Positions 9,350-19,630 of a stretch of 51,257 bases of DNA are shown here, in pieces; position 1 is the stretch's first letter; every line of letters starts with the position of its first letter. This DNA is from Candidatus Paceibacter sp. Its GTDB lineage: Bacteria; Patescibacteriota; Minisyncoccia; UBA6257; JAGOQP01. Under the pieces are notes generated by a model. The model was not told where the DNA came from. It saw nothing but the letters and a program-made list of their open reading frames with translations, and made no database searches. The stretch covers positions 129,866-181,122 of the forward strand of contig DYGB01000001.1 of assembly GCA_020724905.1 (NCBI GenBank), written 5' to 3'. The position numbers were made by a program, and so were the translations under genes.

Positions 9350-11170
9350 TTAACTATACTCTATATATCGTTCATCATCATCAAGATCCCGCTCCCCACG
9401 AAACGAAATATGTTGTGGAGCTATCTCATAGAGAAACCGGGAAGGAAAATCATAGAACGAAAGGGAAAGATCTTTTCGTGCACGTGTCATAGCTACATAG
9501 AGTAATCGTCGTTCCTCTTCAAGGTCATCTCCTTTAAACAATGATCGTTCATGGGGTAATAGTCCCTCATTAACTCCAACAACATGTACGCCGTCAAACT
9601 CAAGACCTTTGGCAATATGAATCGTCATAAGATATATTCCTGCTTCCCCAGAGAAATGAGATTTCTTTCCTTTTGTATCAGACCCTGATTGTAGTGCATC
9701 AGATAATGTCGCTTGTTCTAAAAATGCTTCAAGAGAATCAAATTCAGATGCAAATCGAATTAATTCCTGAATGTTTTCAATTCTCTCATCAATATTTTCA
9801 TGGACACGAGCAACACGTTCTATATACGCCGTCTCTTTTAAAAAGACATTAATAGCATTCGCAGGAGAAGACCCGCTACACCGAGAGAATAGAGAGTTAT
9901 ACTCTTCCATCTGTTTTTTAGTAAAAAGACTCTCAACACGCCCTAAAGATACTACATCAGCAGGATTTGATACGACTCGTAAAAATGCCAATACATCCTT
10001 TACTTCTTTTCGATCATAGAAACTTAACGCCCCAAAGAGTTGATAGGAAACCCCGTAAGAACGAAGTACATGTTCAAGTGGACGTGATTGTGCATTTGTT
10101 CGAAATAGTATTCCAACACACTTCCCTTCTTCCATCTGCGCACGAGCAGCCTCAATAACTCCATCAGCTTCGCTGTAGGCATCGGGATATTCAACGACCT
10201 CTATTTTTTCTCCCTCATGATTATCAGTCCAAAGTACCTTCTTCTTTTGAAGAACATTTTTTTCAATCAGAGAGGAGGAGGCTTCAATGATACGCTGAGA
10301 AGAACGATAATTCTGTTCAAGCATAATAACCTGCGCCCCTTCCCACTCCTTTTCAAAAGAAAGGAAGGTTGTAAAATCAGCATGACGAAATCCATAAATA
10401 GATTGTGCATCATCCCCCACAACACTCACACTTCCTTTCTTTCCCACAAGAGCTCTAAGTAACACATACTGTGCTCGATTAATATCTTGATACTCATCAA
10501 CAAATACATGAGTAAAGCGATGTTGATATTCTTTTACAACAGCAGGGTGTGCTTCAAATAACAATAATGTTTTATAAATAAGATCATCAAAATCAAATGC
10601 ATTATTCTTCTTGAGTGTTGCCTCATACGCATGAAGGAGTGCTGCTTTTTCACCAAATTCTTCTTCATATTTCTCAGGATAAATAACAGTATTTTTAGCA
10701 CGAGCAAGAAGAGAAAGAAGCTGAGCTGGTTTTATAGCAAATGAACTGTCCTTGCAAACAGCCTTAGCAACTTTTAAAGAATCATCTCGATCATAGATAG
10801 AAAATCCAGAGGTGCGTCCCTGTTTCTGAGCAAATCGTCTCAACACAAATGCTCCAAACGAATGAAATGTTCCTGCGAATAGTTTTGATGCATCAATCTT
10901 CTGAGATGAAAGAATTTCTCCAATTCTTTTTTTCATCTCAGTTGCAGCTTTATTAGTAAACGTAAGAGCAAGCACAGATGACGGTTTTACGATTCCCTTC
11001 CCTATCATATAAGCAATTCGTGTGGTAAGGGTCTTTGTCTTCCCAGAACCAGCCCCTGCAACAATAAGAAGTGGCTTCTCATCTGCCTTCACTGCTTCTC
11101 TCTGTTTTATATTTAGTTGTTCTAACATCTCATCCATACATATCAACGATACAAAATAAAAAGGGAGCAC
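9350..11170 (-). CDS. UvrD/PcrA-type superfamily 1 DNA helicase
   Basis: LNIKQREAV, VAGAGSGKTKTLTTRI, FVDEYQDINRAQ, GDDAQSIYGFRHAD, VAMTRARKDLSLS. Probable start MDEMLEQLNIKQ, downstream of the ORF-track start. Confidence 0.95.
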   Translation of the reverse strand: MLPFYFVSLICMDEMLEQLNIKQREAVKADEKPLLIVAGAGSGKTKTLTTRIAYMIGKGIVKPSSVLALTFTNKAATEMKKRIGEILSSQKIDASKLFAGTFHSFGAFVLRRFAQKQGRTSGFSIYDRDDSLKVAKAVCKDSSFAIKPAQLLSLLARAKNTVIYPEKYEEEFGEKAALLHAYEATLKKNNAFDFDDLIYKTLLLFEAHPAVVKEYQHRFTHVFVDEYQDINRAQYVLLRALVGKKGSVSVVGDDAQSIYGFRHADFTTFLSFEKEWEGAQVIMLEQNYRSSQRIIEASSSLIEKNVLQKKKVLWTDNHEGEKIEVVEYPDAYSEADGVIEAARAQMEEGKCVGILFRTNAQSRPLEHVLRSYGVSYQLFGALSFYDRKEVKDVLAFLRVVSNPADVVSLGRVESLFTKKQMEEYNSLFSRCSGSSPANAINVFLKETAYIERVARVHENIDERIENIQELIRFASEFDSLEAFLEQATLSDALQSGSDTKGKKSHFSGEAGIYLMTIHIAKGLEFDGVHVVGVNEGLLPHERSLFKGDDLEEERRLLYVAMTRARKDLSLSFYDFPSRFLYEIAPQHISFRGERDLDDDERYIEYS

Positions 11171-11206
11171 ACAACGCCCCCCTTTTTTATATCTCTATAG
11201 TATTAC

Positions 11207-11548
11207 TTATTCACTACGCTTCTCTTTTATGTGTTGTGGGTGAAAACGAAGTTTTGGATTCACATCAAGTGCTTCTTTTGGAATTTCTTCTCCTGTGTTT
11301 TCATCAACTCCATAGGTTCCATTTTCTATTTTTTCAAGTGCACGATCAATATCATCAAGACCTTCTCGAAGTATAGCTGCAGAAGATGTATTATTAATAT
11401 CTTCTCCAGCTTCTTGTGTTTCATCACTCTCACCAGGCTCATCACCAAAATCACTTGGCGTTTCAAGTTCTGCAATTTGTTTTACAAGCTCCTCTTTTTC
11501 TACAAGGAGTTTCTCTTTATATGTTTCAAGCTCTTGTTTGCTAAGCAT
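11207..11548 (-). CDS. DksA/TraR-like protein lacking zinc-finger cysteines
   Basis: 113 aa coiled-coil ..DIDRALEKIENGTYGVDENTGEEIPKEALDVNPKLRFHPQHIKEK; the TraR/DksA C-terminal layout without Cys. Confidence 0.75.
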   Translation of the reverse strand: MLSKQELETYKEKLLVEKEELVKQIAELETPSDFGDEPGESDETQEAGEDINNTSSAAILREGLDDIDRALEKIENGTYGVDENTGEEIPKEALDVNPKLRFHPQHIKEKRSE

Positions 11549-11587
11549 AGATAGGTATATATAATACTTAATACCATCTCACCATAC

Positions 11588-12703
11588 ATGAAAAACCATT
11601 CAACAACAAGATATCTCTTTTTTCCATTCTTTATCATCCTTATACTTGCAGGTGTTCTCTTTTATACCTCCTTTAATACACCCTTACGCTCGCAGACAGC
11701 AACGATCTATACTCCACAAGAGGAACCATCTCTTTCACTTCAACATCTCCTTGGGCAATCGATAATGATTGGCATACAGGGTACAACACTTACAGAAGAA
11801 GAAAAAAACCTACTACGTACCTATGGAATTGGAGGGGTTATGTTGTTAGAAAAAAATATAGTATCAGAAGAACAACTTACCTCTCTTATATCTGATATAC
11901 AAGCAATCGCACAAAAAGAAAACATACCCCCTCTTTTTATCGCGATAGACCAAGAAGGAGGAGCTGTTTCACGTATCAAAACAGACCCTACATACGATAT
12001 ACCACAATCAAAGATCACCACACCAGATACCGCATACACTACTGCATACACACGAGGAACACACCTAAAGAAACTTGGCATCACGATGAATTTTTCCCCT
12101 GTTATCGATCCAATCACTATAGAAGAATCATTTCTTTGGGATCGTGTATTTCACACACCATTAGAAAAAAGAATATCGCTTGCAGTACAGATGATAAAGG
12201 GATACAAAGATGCACATATTACCCCTGTCCTTAAACATTTCCCAGGACACAATAATGAGTCACGTGATACTCACCAATACATTACTGATTCATTCCCACT
12301 TAAAACAGAATATACACAACACTTCTCATCCCTCTTTGCTCAAACATACGTACCAGCCGTTATGATAAGTCACACGACATCAGAAACAGATGAGCTCCCC
12401 GCAACACTTTCAAAAACAGCACTTTCATACCTCACTCATGAACTTCTCTATACAGGAATAACGGTGACAGATGATCTTGAAATGAATGCTCTTTCATTAT
12501 TCTCACCAAAAGAAAGAAGCTTAAAAGCCCTTCAAGCAGGAGTTGATATCCTTTTATTTTCTGGATATCAATATAATAGCGCTGTCCATGAAGATATCCT
12601 CTCCTATCTCGTATCAGAACTTTCTCTTCGTCCAGACCTCTCTTCATCATTACAATCGCGATATACAAAAATTACCTCCTACAAAGAAAAACACCTCCCT
12701 TAA
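11588..12703 (+). CDS. Glycoside hydrolase family 3, beta-N-acetylhexosaminidase-like
   Basis: FIAIDQEGGAVSRI, ..PVLKHFPGH, VTDDLEMNAL: NagZ/GH3 signatures; N-terminal TM. Confidence 0.9.
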   Translation: MKNHSTTRYLFFPFFIILILAGVLFYTSFNTPLRSQTATIYTPQEEPSLSLQHLLGQSIMIGIQGTTLTEEEKNLLRTYGIGGVMLLEKNIVSEEQLTSLISDIQAIAQKENIPPLFIAIDQEGGAVSRIKTDPTYDIPQSKITTPDTAYTTAYTRGTHLKKLGITMNFSPVIDPITIEESFLWDRVFHTPLEKRISLAVQMIKGYKDAHITPVLKHFPGHNNESRDTHQYITDSFPLKTEYTQHFSSLFAQTYVPAVMISHTTSETDELPATLSKTALSYLTHELLYTGITVTDDLEMNALSLFSPKERSLKALQAGVDILLFSGYQYNSAVHEDILSYLVSELSLRPDLSSSLQSRYTKITSYKEKHLP

Positions 12704-12717
12704 AGGAGGTGTTTTTT
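12687..12717 (+). terminator. Rho-independent terminator after GH3 gene
   Basis: AAAAACACCTCC-CTTAAA-GGAGGTGTTTTTT. Confidence 0.85.
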
Positions 12718-12734
12718 ATACTCTTATATATTTC

Positions 12735-13976
12735 TTATTCTTCTGTTGAGGTTGACGTATCTCCACCTCCAATTTCTTCAATACCAGTTGGTGTTGGTTC
12801 AACAACTTGAGCTGAAATAGTACTTACATCTTGTGCGGAAAGTCTTTCTAGAATATCTACCATCTGTCTATATGATGTTGTAAAGACAAGGTGTCTTTCT
12901 CCACCTGAAGCAAAGAGTGCATATTCAAAGACGTACTGATTAGGAACAGAAAATGGGAAATATCGTACAGTAATTCCTTCGATAGGTGCCTCTTCAAACA
13001 CCGCATCTCCTCCACCTGAAACATCTTGAAGGAAGAATGATGCGATAGCATCTGTTGAGCTTTCAAGTGATGCCATAGCAAGTTTCACATCATCAGCAGA
13101 AGCATCTGCCTTTAATGTAAACACTGTACCAATCTTATTTCCTCCTGTCCTGTCTCCAAACACCCATGTAGTAAAGTCATCTTCAAGGTATGAAGAAAGT
13201 GTCCCTGCTACTGATGGAAAGTATGCTCCTAAAAACGCATCAGAAGAAACAAATAATCCATCATTAGTTTGGAATGAAATATCTTTTACCGCTCCAAAAA
13301 TAAGAGGGGTATCAGCTGTATCAGCAAGTGCTGTTTCAAATCCATCACGAGTTGTATTTTCAACAACAATCGCTTCTTGTTCATCAGGGCTTAGGATGAG
13401 AGAAGTGTGTATAAGAGGTTCTGGTGTTGGTGTTGGCTCTGGTGTTTCAAGCACTTCTTCACTAAATGGTGTTGATGTTGGCTCTGGTGTCTCTCCAACC
13501 GGAAGGCTTGGTTCAGGAAGTGTTGGTTCACCAGGAACGTCCTGTGAAGATAATGAAGTAACAAGATAGTAAACTCCAAACCCTACCGCTGCAGCAACAA
13601 TAATAATCCCAATAACAATAAGAATTGTTTTGAGTGGTGAACCCCCTTTCTGTGGTGGTTCTTCTTGCATATTACCTCCTGTAGCTGGGGGTGGTGTATC
13701 TCCTCCTCCAAAAAATTCCCCTGGAGAGAACTCTCCATCAGAAGGACTTGATGATCCAGATGCAAATGGATTCTGTTCTTGTTGACCTTGAGGTGAACCT
13801 GATCCAACTGCTTCCGAAGCACTAAAAACTTGTGACTGAGGTGCTCCTCCTCCCGACTGATTCATTGACTCAGTATCTGATTCCATACTACGTACCCCAA
13901 CCTGTTCATCAGGTGAAGGAGGTGGTGGTACACTTCCTCCTTGAGGTTGTGGATTAGTGTTGTATTGTTGATCCAT
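12735..13976 (-). CDS. Hypothetical membrane protein, P/G/Q-rich N-terminus, one TM, extracellular domain with PEPTPTPEP linker
   Basis: 413-aa ORF; TM KTILIVIGIIIVAAAVGFGVYYLV; low-complexity linkers. Confidence 0.75.
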   Translation of the reverse strand: MDQQYNTNPQPQGGSVPPPPSPDEQVGVRSMESDTESMNQSGGGAPQSQVFSASEAVGSGSPQGQQEQNPFASGSSSPSDGEFSPGEFFGGGDTPPPATGGNMQEEPPQKGGSPLKTILIVIGIIIVAAAVGFGVYYLVTSLSSQDVPGEPTLPEPSLPVGETPEPTSTPFSEEVLETPEPTPTPEPLIHTSLILSPDEQEAIVVENTTRDGFETALADTADTPLIFGAVKDISFQTNDGLFVSSDAFLGAYFPSVAGTLSSYLEDDFTTWVFGDRTGGNKIGTVFTLKADASADDVKLAMASLESSTDAIASFFLQDVSGGGDAVFEEAPIEGITVRYFPFSVPNQYVFEYALFASGGERHLVFTTSYRQMVDILERLSAQDVSTISAQVVEPTPTGIEEIGGGDTSTSTEE

Positions 13977-14068
13977 ACGAAAAATAACCTTTAATTACTT
14001 GTGTGTAATTAGTATATCACATACATACAATTGAAAACAAAATACGAGCTCTATGATACACTATAGAT

Positions 14069-16396
14069 ATGAAGAAAAAGGACGAATTGCTTCTTATCGA
14101 TGCGCACTCATTGATCCATCGAGCATACCATGCGCTCCCTCCTCTAACCGATACAGCAGGCAATCCATCAGGAGCACTCTATGGAGTTGCATCGGTACTG
14201 ATAAAAATACTTTCAACAAAACAACCAACGCATGTTATTGCGTTATTTGATAGACCTGAGGAAACATTTCGAAAAAAACTCTATACAGAATATAAAGCTC
14301 ATAGAAAAAAAGCTGATGATGAACTTATTCACCAATTACAAGAAGCACCGCATCTTTTTGAAACATTTGGAATTACATGTATGAGTAAAGTAGGGTTTGA
14401 AGGAGATGACCTTATTGGAACATGTGTTTCACAATTTAAAAAAGATCATACTATCCGTATTCTTACCGGAGATCTTGATGCGCTTCAACTTGTTGAACCT
14501 GGAGTTGTGGTGGAAACATTTAAACGAGGAGTTGGAGATGTTGTAGTATACGATAGTAAAGCGGTAAAGGAGCGTTTCTCAATCACCCCAAAACAACTCC
14601 CTGATTATAAAGCGCTAGTAGGAGATAGCTCTGATAATATCCCAGGAATTCAAGGAATAGGACCAAAAACAGCAGCAAAAATACTTACTACCTATCAATC
14701 AATAGAAACTCTTATCAAAAAAAATCCAGAGGAATATAAAGATATTGTATCCCAAAAAGAACAACTTGTTCTTTCAAAAAAACTCGCAACAATAGATACC
14801 TCAGTAGATATACACATACCACAAGAAGATACTGCTCTTTCGTTTGATAAAGAACGAGTACATTCTTATTTTCAAGAAAAGAAATTTACCTCTCTTATTC
14901 CACGACTCGAAAGTGTACAAAAAGATACAACACCTTCTGAACCTATAACTCCTCAAAAGGGAATTCTGTATGAGAATGTATATATAACTCACTCCCTCAA
15001 AGAAGACATAAAAAAAGAACATACTATTCCTGATAATCCATTTGATATATCACTTGCTACACGACTTCTGGGGTATACAGACACCTCATACACAGTCCTA
15101 AGAGCAATATTCACCTCTTCATCTCATTCACATGAAGAGTTCCTTCAACAAGCATATAAAAAACTTTCACATACACTTGCACAACAAGGACTCGAATATG
15201 TATATAACGATATAGAACTCCCTATCGTTCCCATCATCGCTCACATGGAAGAGAAGGGAATGTGTGTTGATATAAAAAAACTCAAAACAGTAAAGAAAAA
15301 AATAAAAAAAGAAGTAACACTCCTTCATGAAAAGATCGATACTATTACAAACAGAACAATAAACCCAAATTCTCCAAAACAAGTAAAAGAATTTATCACC
15401 TCACAGTATGATATTCCACTCAAATCAACTGCAGCAGGTGCACTTGAAGCATATAGAAATGATATCCCTTTCATTAACACACTCCTTGAGTATAGAGAGG
15501 TATTTAAACTCTACACTACATACATACAAGGTATAGAAAAAGATATTCTAAATGAAAAAGTATTCCCTATTATTCATCAGATTGGAGCAGCAACAGGACG
15601 GTTCTCATATCAAAATCCAAACCTTCAAAATATTCCTCAAGAATCATCATGGTCACAAGAAATACGTAATATATTTATTCCTTCTCCTTCATATACATTT
15701 ATTTCTTTTGACTATTCTCAAATAGAACTTCGTGTTCTTGCATCAATAACAAAAGATCCTGGTCTTGTGAGTGCATTTAAAGAAGGAAAAGATATTCACA
15801 CACTCACTGCTCAGAAAATATTTAATACAGATACAATAGATCCTTCTATGAGACGTCTCGCAAAAACATTAAATTTTGGAATGGTATATGGAATGGGAGC
15901 ACGAGCATTTGCACAACAGAGTGGACTTTCAACAAAAGAAGCAAAACGATTTATAAAAACATACTTTAAAGAATTTTCTTCTATTAAATCCTGGCATGAA
16001 GAAATAATTAATACCGTACGTAAAGAACAAAAAGTTACCAACCCACATGGACGTATTCGGTTTCTTCCAGATATACACTCTCCTCAACAACATAGAGCTG
16101 CTGCAGCAGAGAGAGAAGCGATTAATATGCCTATACAAAGTATGGCAGCAGATATTATAAAAATAGCAATGAAACGAGTTAACGATGTTTTAAAAAAGAA
16201 GTATACAGATTCTGCTCGTATCGTACTTTCAGTACATGACGAACTTCTTCTAGAAGTTGATAAAAAAAATATAGATACAGGAAAAGAGAGTTCTATTATC
16301 AAAGATAGTATAGAGGCTATGTGTACTAACATGCCTCTTGATATACCACTCCATGTAGATGTGAAACTAGGAGACTCGTGGGGAGAGATGAGTTAA
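14069..16396 (+). CDS. polA: DNA polymerase I (5'-3' exonuclease + polymerase; degenerate 3'-5' exonuclease region)
   Basis: LLIDAHSLIHRAYHALP, GDSSDNIPGIQGIGPKTA, ..FSYDYSQIELRVLA-like FDYSQIELRVLASI, LNFGMVYGMGARAFA, VHDELLLEV. Confidence 0.95.
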   Translation: MKKKDELLLIDAHSLIHRAYHALPPLTDTAGNPSGALYGVASVLIKILSTKQPTHVIALFDRPEETFRKKLYTEYKAHRKKADDELIHQLQEAPHLFETFGITCMSKVGFEGDDLIGTCVSQFKKDHTIRILTGDLDALQLVEPGVVVETFKRGVGDVVVYDSKAVKERFSITPKQLPDYKALVGDSSDNIPGIQGIGPKTAAKILTTYQSIETLIKKNPEEYKDIVSQKEQLVLSKKLATIDTSVDIHIPQEDTALSFDKERVHSYFQEKKFTSLIPRLESVQKDTTPSEPITPQKGILYENVYITHSLKEDIKKEHTIPDNPFDISLATRLLGYTDTSYTVLRAIFTSSSHSHEEFLQQAYKKLSHTLAQQGLEYVYNDIELPIVPIIAHMEEKGMCVDIKKLKTVKKKIKKEVTLLHEKIDTITNRTINPNSPKQVKEFITSQYDIPLKSTAAGALEAYRNDIPFINTLLEYREVFKLYTTYIQGIEKDILNEKVFPIIHQIGAATGRFSYQNPNLQNIPQESSWSQEIRNIFIPSPSYTFISFDYSQIELRVLASITKDPGLVSAFKEGKDIHTLTAQKIFNTDTIDPSMRRLAKTLNFGMVYGMGARAFAQQSGLSTKEAKRFIKTYFKEFSSIKSWHEEIINTVRKEQKVTNPHGRIRFLPDIHSPQQHRAAAAEREAINMPIQSMAADIIKIAMKRVNDVLKKKYTDSARIVLSVHDELLLEVDKKNIDTGKESSIIKDSIEAMCTNMPLDIPLHVDVKLGDSWGEMS

Positions 16397-16398
16397 AT

Positions 16399-17517
16399 CT
16401 ATCCTGATTTTATCGAGGTAATAACATACAGATATGTCTCATCTTGAGGAGATTGTATAAGACTTGGTTTTTGTTCACTATTAAATCCAAAAAACACCGT
16501 ATCAGAAGATACATGTTTTAAACCATCAAATAAGAATTTCCAGTTAAATGAAAGGGAAAGAGGTTTCCCTTCAACTTTTACCGTAAGAAGGTGTTCACTT
16601 TCACCAACCTCATGTGATGAAGAAAGAAGTTTCATATGCTTAAGATCTTCATCAATTTCTAACTTCACTTCATGAAGTCTATTTGAAAGAGAACTCACTA
16701 CTTTTAGTGCCGAAACAAATTCATCTTTGTTACACGTTACCTTTGTATCAAATTCTTTTGGTATAACAAGTTCATAATCAGGAAAGTTTCCTTCGATAAG
16801 GCGTGAGATAAGTGTTGTTGATTCTGTTTCAAATAAAACCTGACGCATATCACAATCAATACGAAGTGTACCTTTCTCATTAGAAAATATACGAACAACT
16901 TCTTGTACTGTTTTTAAAGGAATAATAAATGAATCATCATCTTGAAATGATGTATCTATTTTCTTTCCAATGTATTCTTTTTTTGCTAATCGAAAACTAT
17001 CAGTTGCAACAAACCGAAATGTAGAATGGAGCATGTGAAGAAGTACACCACTTAACTCAGGTCTAAAATCAGACATCTGAGACGCATTCATCACAGAAGA
17101 AAAACCATCAAGAAGTGTATTAATATCAAATACAACATGTTGTTTCTTTGATTCTTCGATAGAAGGGATAATAGGGAAATCATCAGGAGGTGTAGTTGCT
17201 ATCTTTGCAGTATAGTTGTCGGTATACACACGTAATACATTTCCTTCTTTTTCTAAATGTATTCTTTCAGATGAAACATTTTGAATAATTTGAAGAAATA
17301 CAGAGAACGGAATTGCAACTGATCCTTTTTCAAGAATCTTTGCAGGTATTCCATGTACTACCGCAATCTCAAGATCTGTTGCAGTGACATACACCTTATC
17401 ATCTCGAGCCTCAAGAAGAATATTTTTAAGAACAGGGAGTTGAGATGATTCCTTTTTAATACCAGAAAGTATAGAGAGACCTTCCTTTAAATTGTTTTTT
17501 AAAATAATAACATTCAT
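16399..17517 (-). CDS. dnaN: DNA polymerase III beta subunit (sliding clamp)
   Basis: 372 aa; MNVIILKNNLKEGLSILSG.., SGVLLHMLHSTFRFVATDSFRLAKKE; adjacent to dnaA. Confidence 0.93.
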   Translation of the reverse strand: MNVIILKNNLKEGLSILSGIKKESSQLPVLKNILLEARDDKVYVTATDLEIAVVHGIPAKILEKGSVAIPFSVFLQIIQNVSSERIHLEKEGNVLRVYTDNYTAKIATTPPDDFPIIPSIEESKKQHVVFDINTLLDGFSSVMNASQMSDFRPELSGVLLHMLHSTFRFVATDSFRLAKKEYIGKKIDTSFQDDDSFIIPLKTVQEVVRIFSNEKGTLRIDCDMRQVLFETESTTLISRLIEGNFPDYELVIPKEFDTKVTCNKDEFVSALKVVSSLSNRLHEVKLEIDEDLKHMKLLSSSHEVGESEHLLTVKVEGKPLSLSFNWKFLFDGLKHVSSDTVFFGFNSEQKPSLIQSPQDETYLYVITSIKSG

Positions 17518-17563
17518 ATATATATATATTATAGCTTGTAGTAGTAGTTAGTGGTGTGTGTTA

Positions 17564-17625
17564 TGTGTATAACAGTGAAACAGGTCTATTTTATCGGCTC
17601 AATGCAGTGTTGGCGGTGTGGATAA
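17564..17625 (-). promoter_or_regulatory. Two DnaA boxes in dnaA-dnaN intergenic
   Basis: TGTGTATAA 17564-17572 and TGTGGATAA 17617-17625 (reverse of TTATACACA / TTATCCACA). Confidence 0.7.
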
Positions 17626-17659
17626 AAGACTCACAACTCCTGAACGAGGAGTGGATGAA

Positions 17660-19042
17660 TTAGGAAGGGTTTTTCTGTATCTGTTCTTTAATAAGAATAA
17701 CTTTCTGATTTAAGCTTTTATTCTTCATGATTTCTTTAGAAATCTTATCATAGGAATGGATAGCAGTTGTATGATCTCTTTTACCCATCTTGTCCCCAAT
17801 ATCTGGATAGGACATCCCCAACATATCCCGCATCAAAAACATGGCAATTTGACGAGGAAGAACAATTTCTTTTCGACGTGATTTATTAATAAGATCGGCA
17901 TGTGATACTTCAAAAAAGTCTTCAACAGTCTGAATAATTTGTTGTGGTTGGATATGAACAGTATTTTGTTGCAGAGTGTTGGTGATAATATCCTCTGCAG
18001 TACGAATATCAATATCACTGTTTTTTAATTCTTTATAAAAATAGAGTTTATTCAATACTCCCTCAATTTCTCGTACATTTCTCTGTATTTTAGAGGCGAT
18101 AAGACCACACACTTCATCAGAAAGTGAAAATCCTTTCTCTTGAAGTTTATTTTTTATAATCGCTAACTTCATTTCATAATCAGGATAGGTGATATCAACA
18201 ATCATTCCCCCCTCAAATCGAGAACGGAGGCGTTCTTCAAGGGTTGGGATAGCAGCAGGGGGCCTATCTGATGAGATAATAATCTGTTTATTGTTCTGAT
18301 AGAGGATATTAAAGGTATGAAAAAACTCCTCTTCGCTTCGTTCTTTACCACCAATAAATTGAATATCATCGATAATAAGAACATCGATATTACGATACTT
18401 ACTTTTAATATCATCCATGCGTCGAGATCGAATAGCCCAGACCACATCATTTACAAAACGTTCTGAAGGAACATACTTCACTTTTTTTCTTTTTTTATGT
18501 ACGCGAACAATCTCATTTCCAATAGCTTGGATAAGATGTGTTTTCCCGAGTCCCGTACTTCCGTATACAAAAAGAGGATTGTAGCGCTTCCCTACTTCAC
18601 GAGATACAGCACTTGATGCTGCGTAAGCAAGTTCGTTTGAAGATCCAACAACAAACGAATCAAAAACATAACGAGGATGAAGATTTGTCTCAGGATCAGC
18701 TGAGAATTCTATAAAACCAACCTGATTTCCAGAAGGTTGTTCTTTTACTTTTTTAGTTTTTTCAAATAACTTCTTTTCAACTTCTTTACTACTTAGAACA
18801 ATATATTCAATACGAGTAATGGTATCATCGATGTTTTGAAGGATGTCCAAAAGCACTTTATTATATTTTCCTTGGATCCATTCCTTTGCAAAGTGACTAC
18901 TTACTCCGATAACGACAGCACCAGTATCATCATTCTTTTCAACTAATTTACTATTCTTAAACCATGTTAAAAAATTTGCTTTTGATATATGCAGTTCTAT
19001 ATCAGCGAGTGCTTGTTGCCAGAGTGTTTTAAGATCGTCCAT
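17660..19042 (-). CDS. dnaA: Chromosomal replication initiator DnaA
   Basis: Start placed at MDDLKTLWQQALADIELHISKANFLTWF (19042), not the ORF-track 19123. YNPLFVYGSTGLGKTHLIQAIGN, DVLIIDDIQFIGGKE, GKRDHTTAIHSYDKI. Confidence 0.96.
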   Translation of the reverse strand: MDDLKTLWQQALADIELHISKANFLTWFKNSKLVEKNDDTGAVVIGVSSHFAKEWIQGKYNKVLLDILQNIDDTITRIEYIVLSSKEVEKKLFEKTKKVKEQPSGNQVGFIEFSADPETNLHPRYVFDSFVVGSSNELAYAASSAVSREVGKRYNPLFVYGSTGLGKTHLIQAIGNEIVRVHKKRKKVKYVPSERFVNDVVWAIRSRRMDDIKSKYRNIDVLIIDDIQFIGGKERSEEEFFHTFNILYQNNKQIIISSDRPPAAIPTLEERLRSRFEGGMIVDITYPDYEMKLAIIKNKLQEKGFSLSDEVCGLIASKIQRNVREIEGVLNKLYFYKELKNSDIDIRTAEDIITNTLQQNTVHIQPQQIIQTVEDFFEVSHADLINKSRRKEIVLPRQIAMFLMRDMLGMSYPDIGDKMGKRDHTTAIHSYDKISKEIMKNKSLNQKVILIKEQIQKNPS

Positions 19043-19100
19043 ATGTAGATAGTATTGTATAGAAAGTAATTCAAAATGAAAGTGTTGAGAAATACACAAA

Positions 19101-19120
19101 TGTGTATAACATGTGTATAA
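19101..19120 (-). promoter_or_regulatory. Tandem DnaA boxes in dnaA-rpmH intergenic
   Basis: TGTGTATAA at 19101-19109 and 19112-19120, 11 bp apart. Confidence 0.7.
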
Positions 19121-19166
19121 CACTATTCATTGCTTTTTCAAAATCGCTTTGCTACACTGCTTGGGT

Positions 19167-19301
19167 ATGTCAACAACATATAATCCAAAACAGAGAAAAA
19201 GAAAGAAATCTCACGGTTTTTTGGTCCGTATGAAGAAGAAGCCTGGAAGGAATGTAATTCAGAGACGACGCTTAAAAGGAAGAAAAAAACTTAGTGTGTA
19301 A
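19167..19301 (+). CDS. rpmH: 50S ribosomal protein L34
   Basis: [44 protein letters not shown] (44 aa), start ATG 19167; upstream TTGCTT-N17-TACACT. Confidence 0.95.
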   Translation: MSTTYNPKQRKRKKSHGFLVRMKKKPGRNVIQRRRLKGRKKLSV

Positions 19302-19303
19302 CT

Positions 19304-19630
19304 ATGATTGAAAAAAAGTACCGTCTCGGTGCACGTTTTTTTACATCACAAAAAGTATATACACAACACAAAGACAAAATAGTACTTCCTGGAGCACATA
19401 TTTTTTTCTTTCCATCAGATAACAACTATAGCAGATATGCATGTGTGCTGAAGAAACAACTCTTCTCTTCGCACGTTTCCAAAAACCGGTTCAAAAGGTC
19501 TTTTTTTTCGCTTATACAAGAAAAAAAGTTACACACACAAATTACAGGAAAAGATATTGTCGTTATTATTAAAGAACCAACAGAAAAGACACTGCAGGAT
19601 ATAACCAACACCCTTACCACATTATTATGA
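19304..19630 (+). CDS. rnpA: Ribonuclease P protein component
   Basis: Position between rpmH and yidC; ..LFSSHVSKNRFKRSFFSLIQEKK.., TGKDIVVIIKEPT. Confidence 0.85.
   Translation: MIEKKYRLGARFFTSQKVYTQHKDKIVLPGAHIFFFPSDNNYSRYACVLKKQLFSSHVSKNRFKRSFFSLIQEKKLHTQITGKDIVVIIKEPTEKTLQDITNTLTTLL

Noticed and set aside
19043-19123. N-terminal extension of DnaA ([15 protein letters not shown]...)
   Set aside because: Overlaps tandem DnaA boxes and is atypical; MDDLKTLWQQAL is the normal DnaA start.
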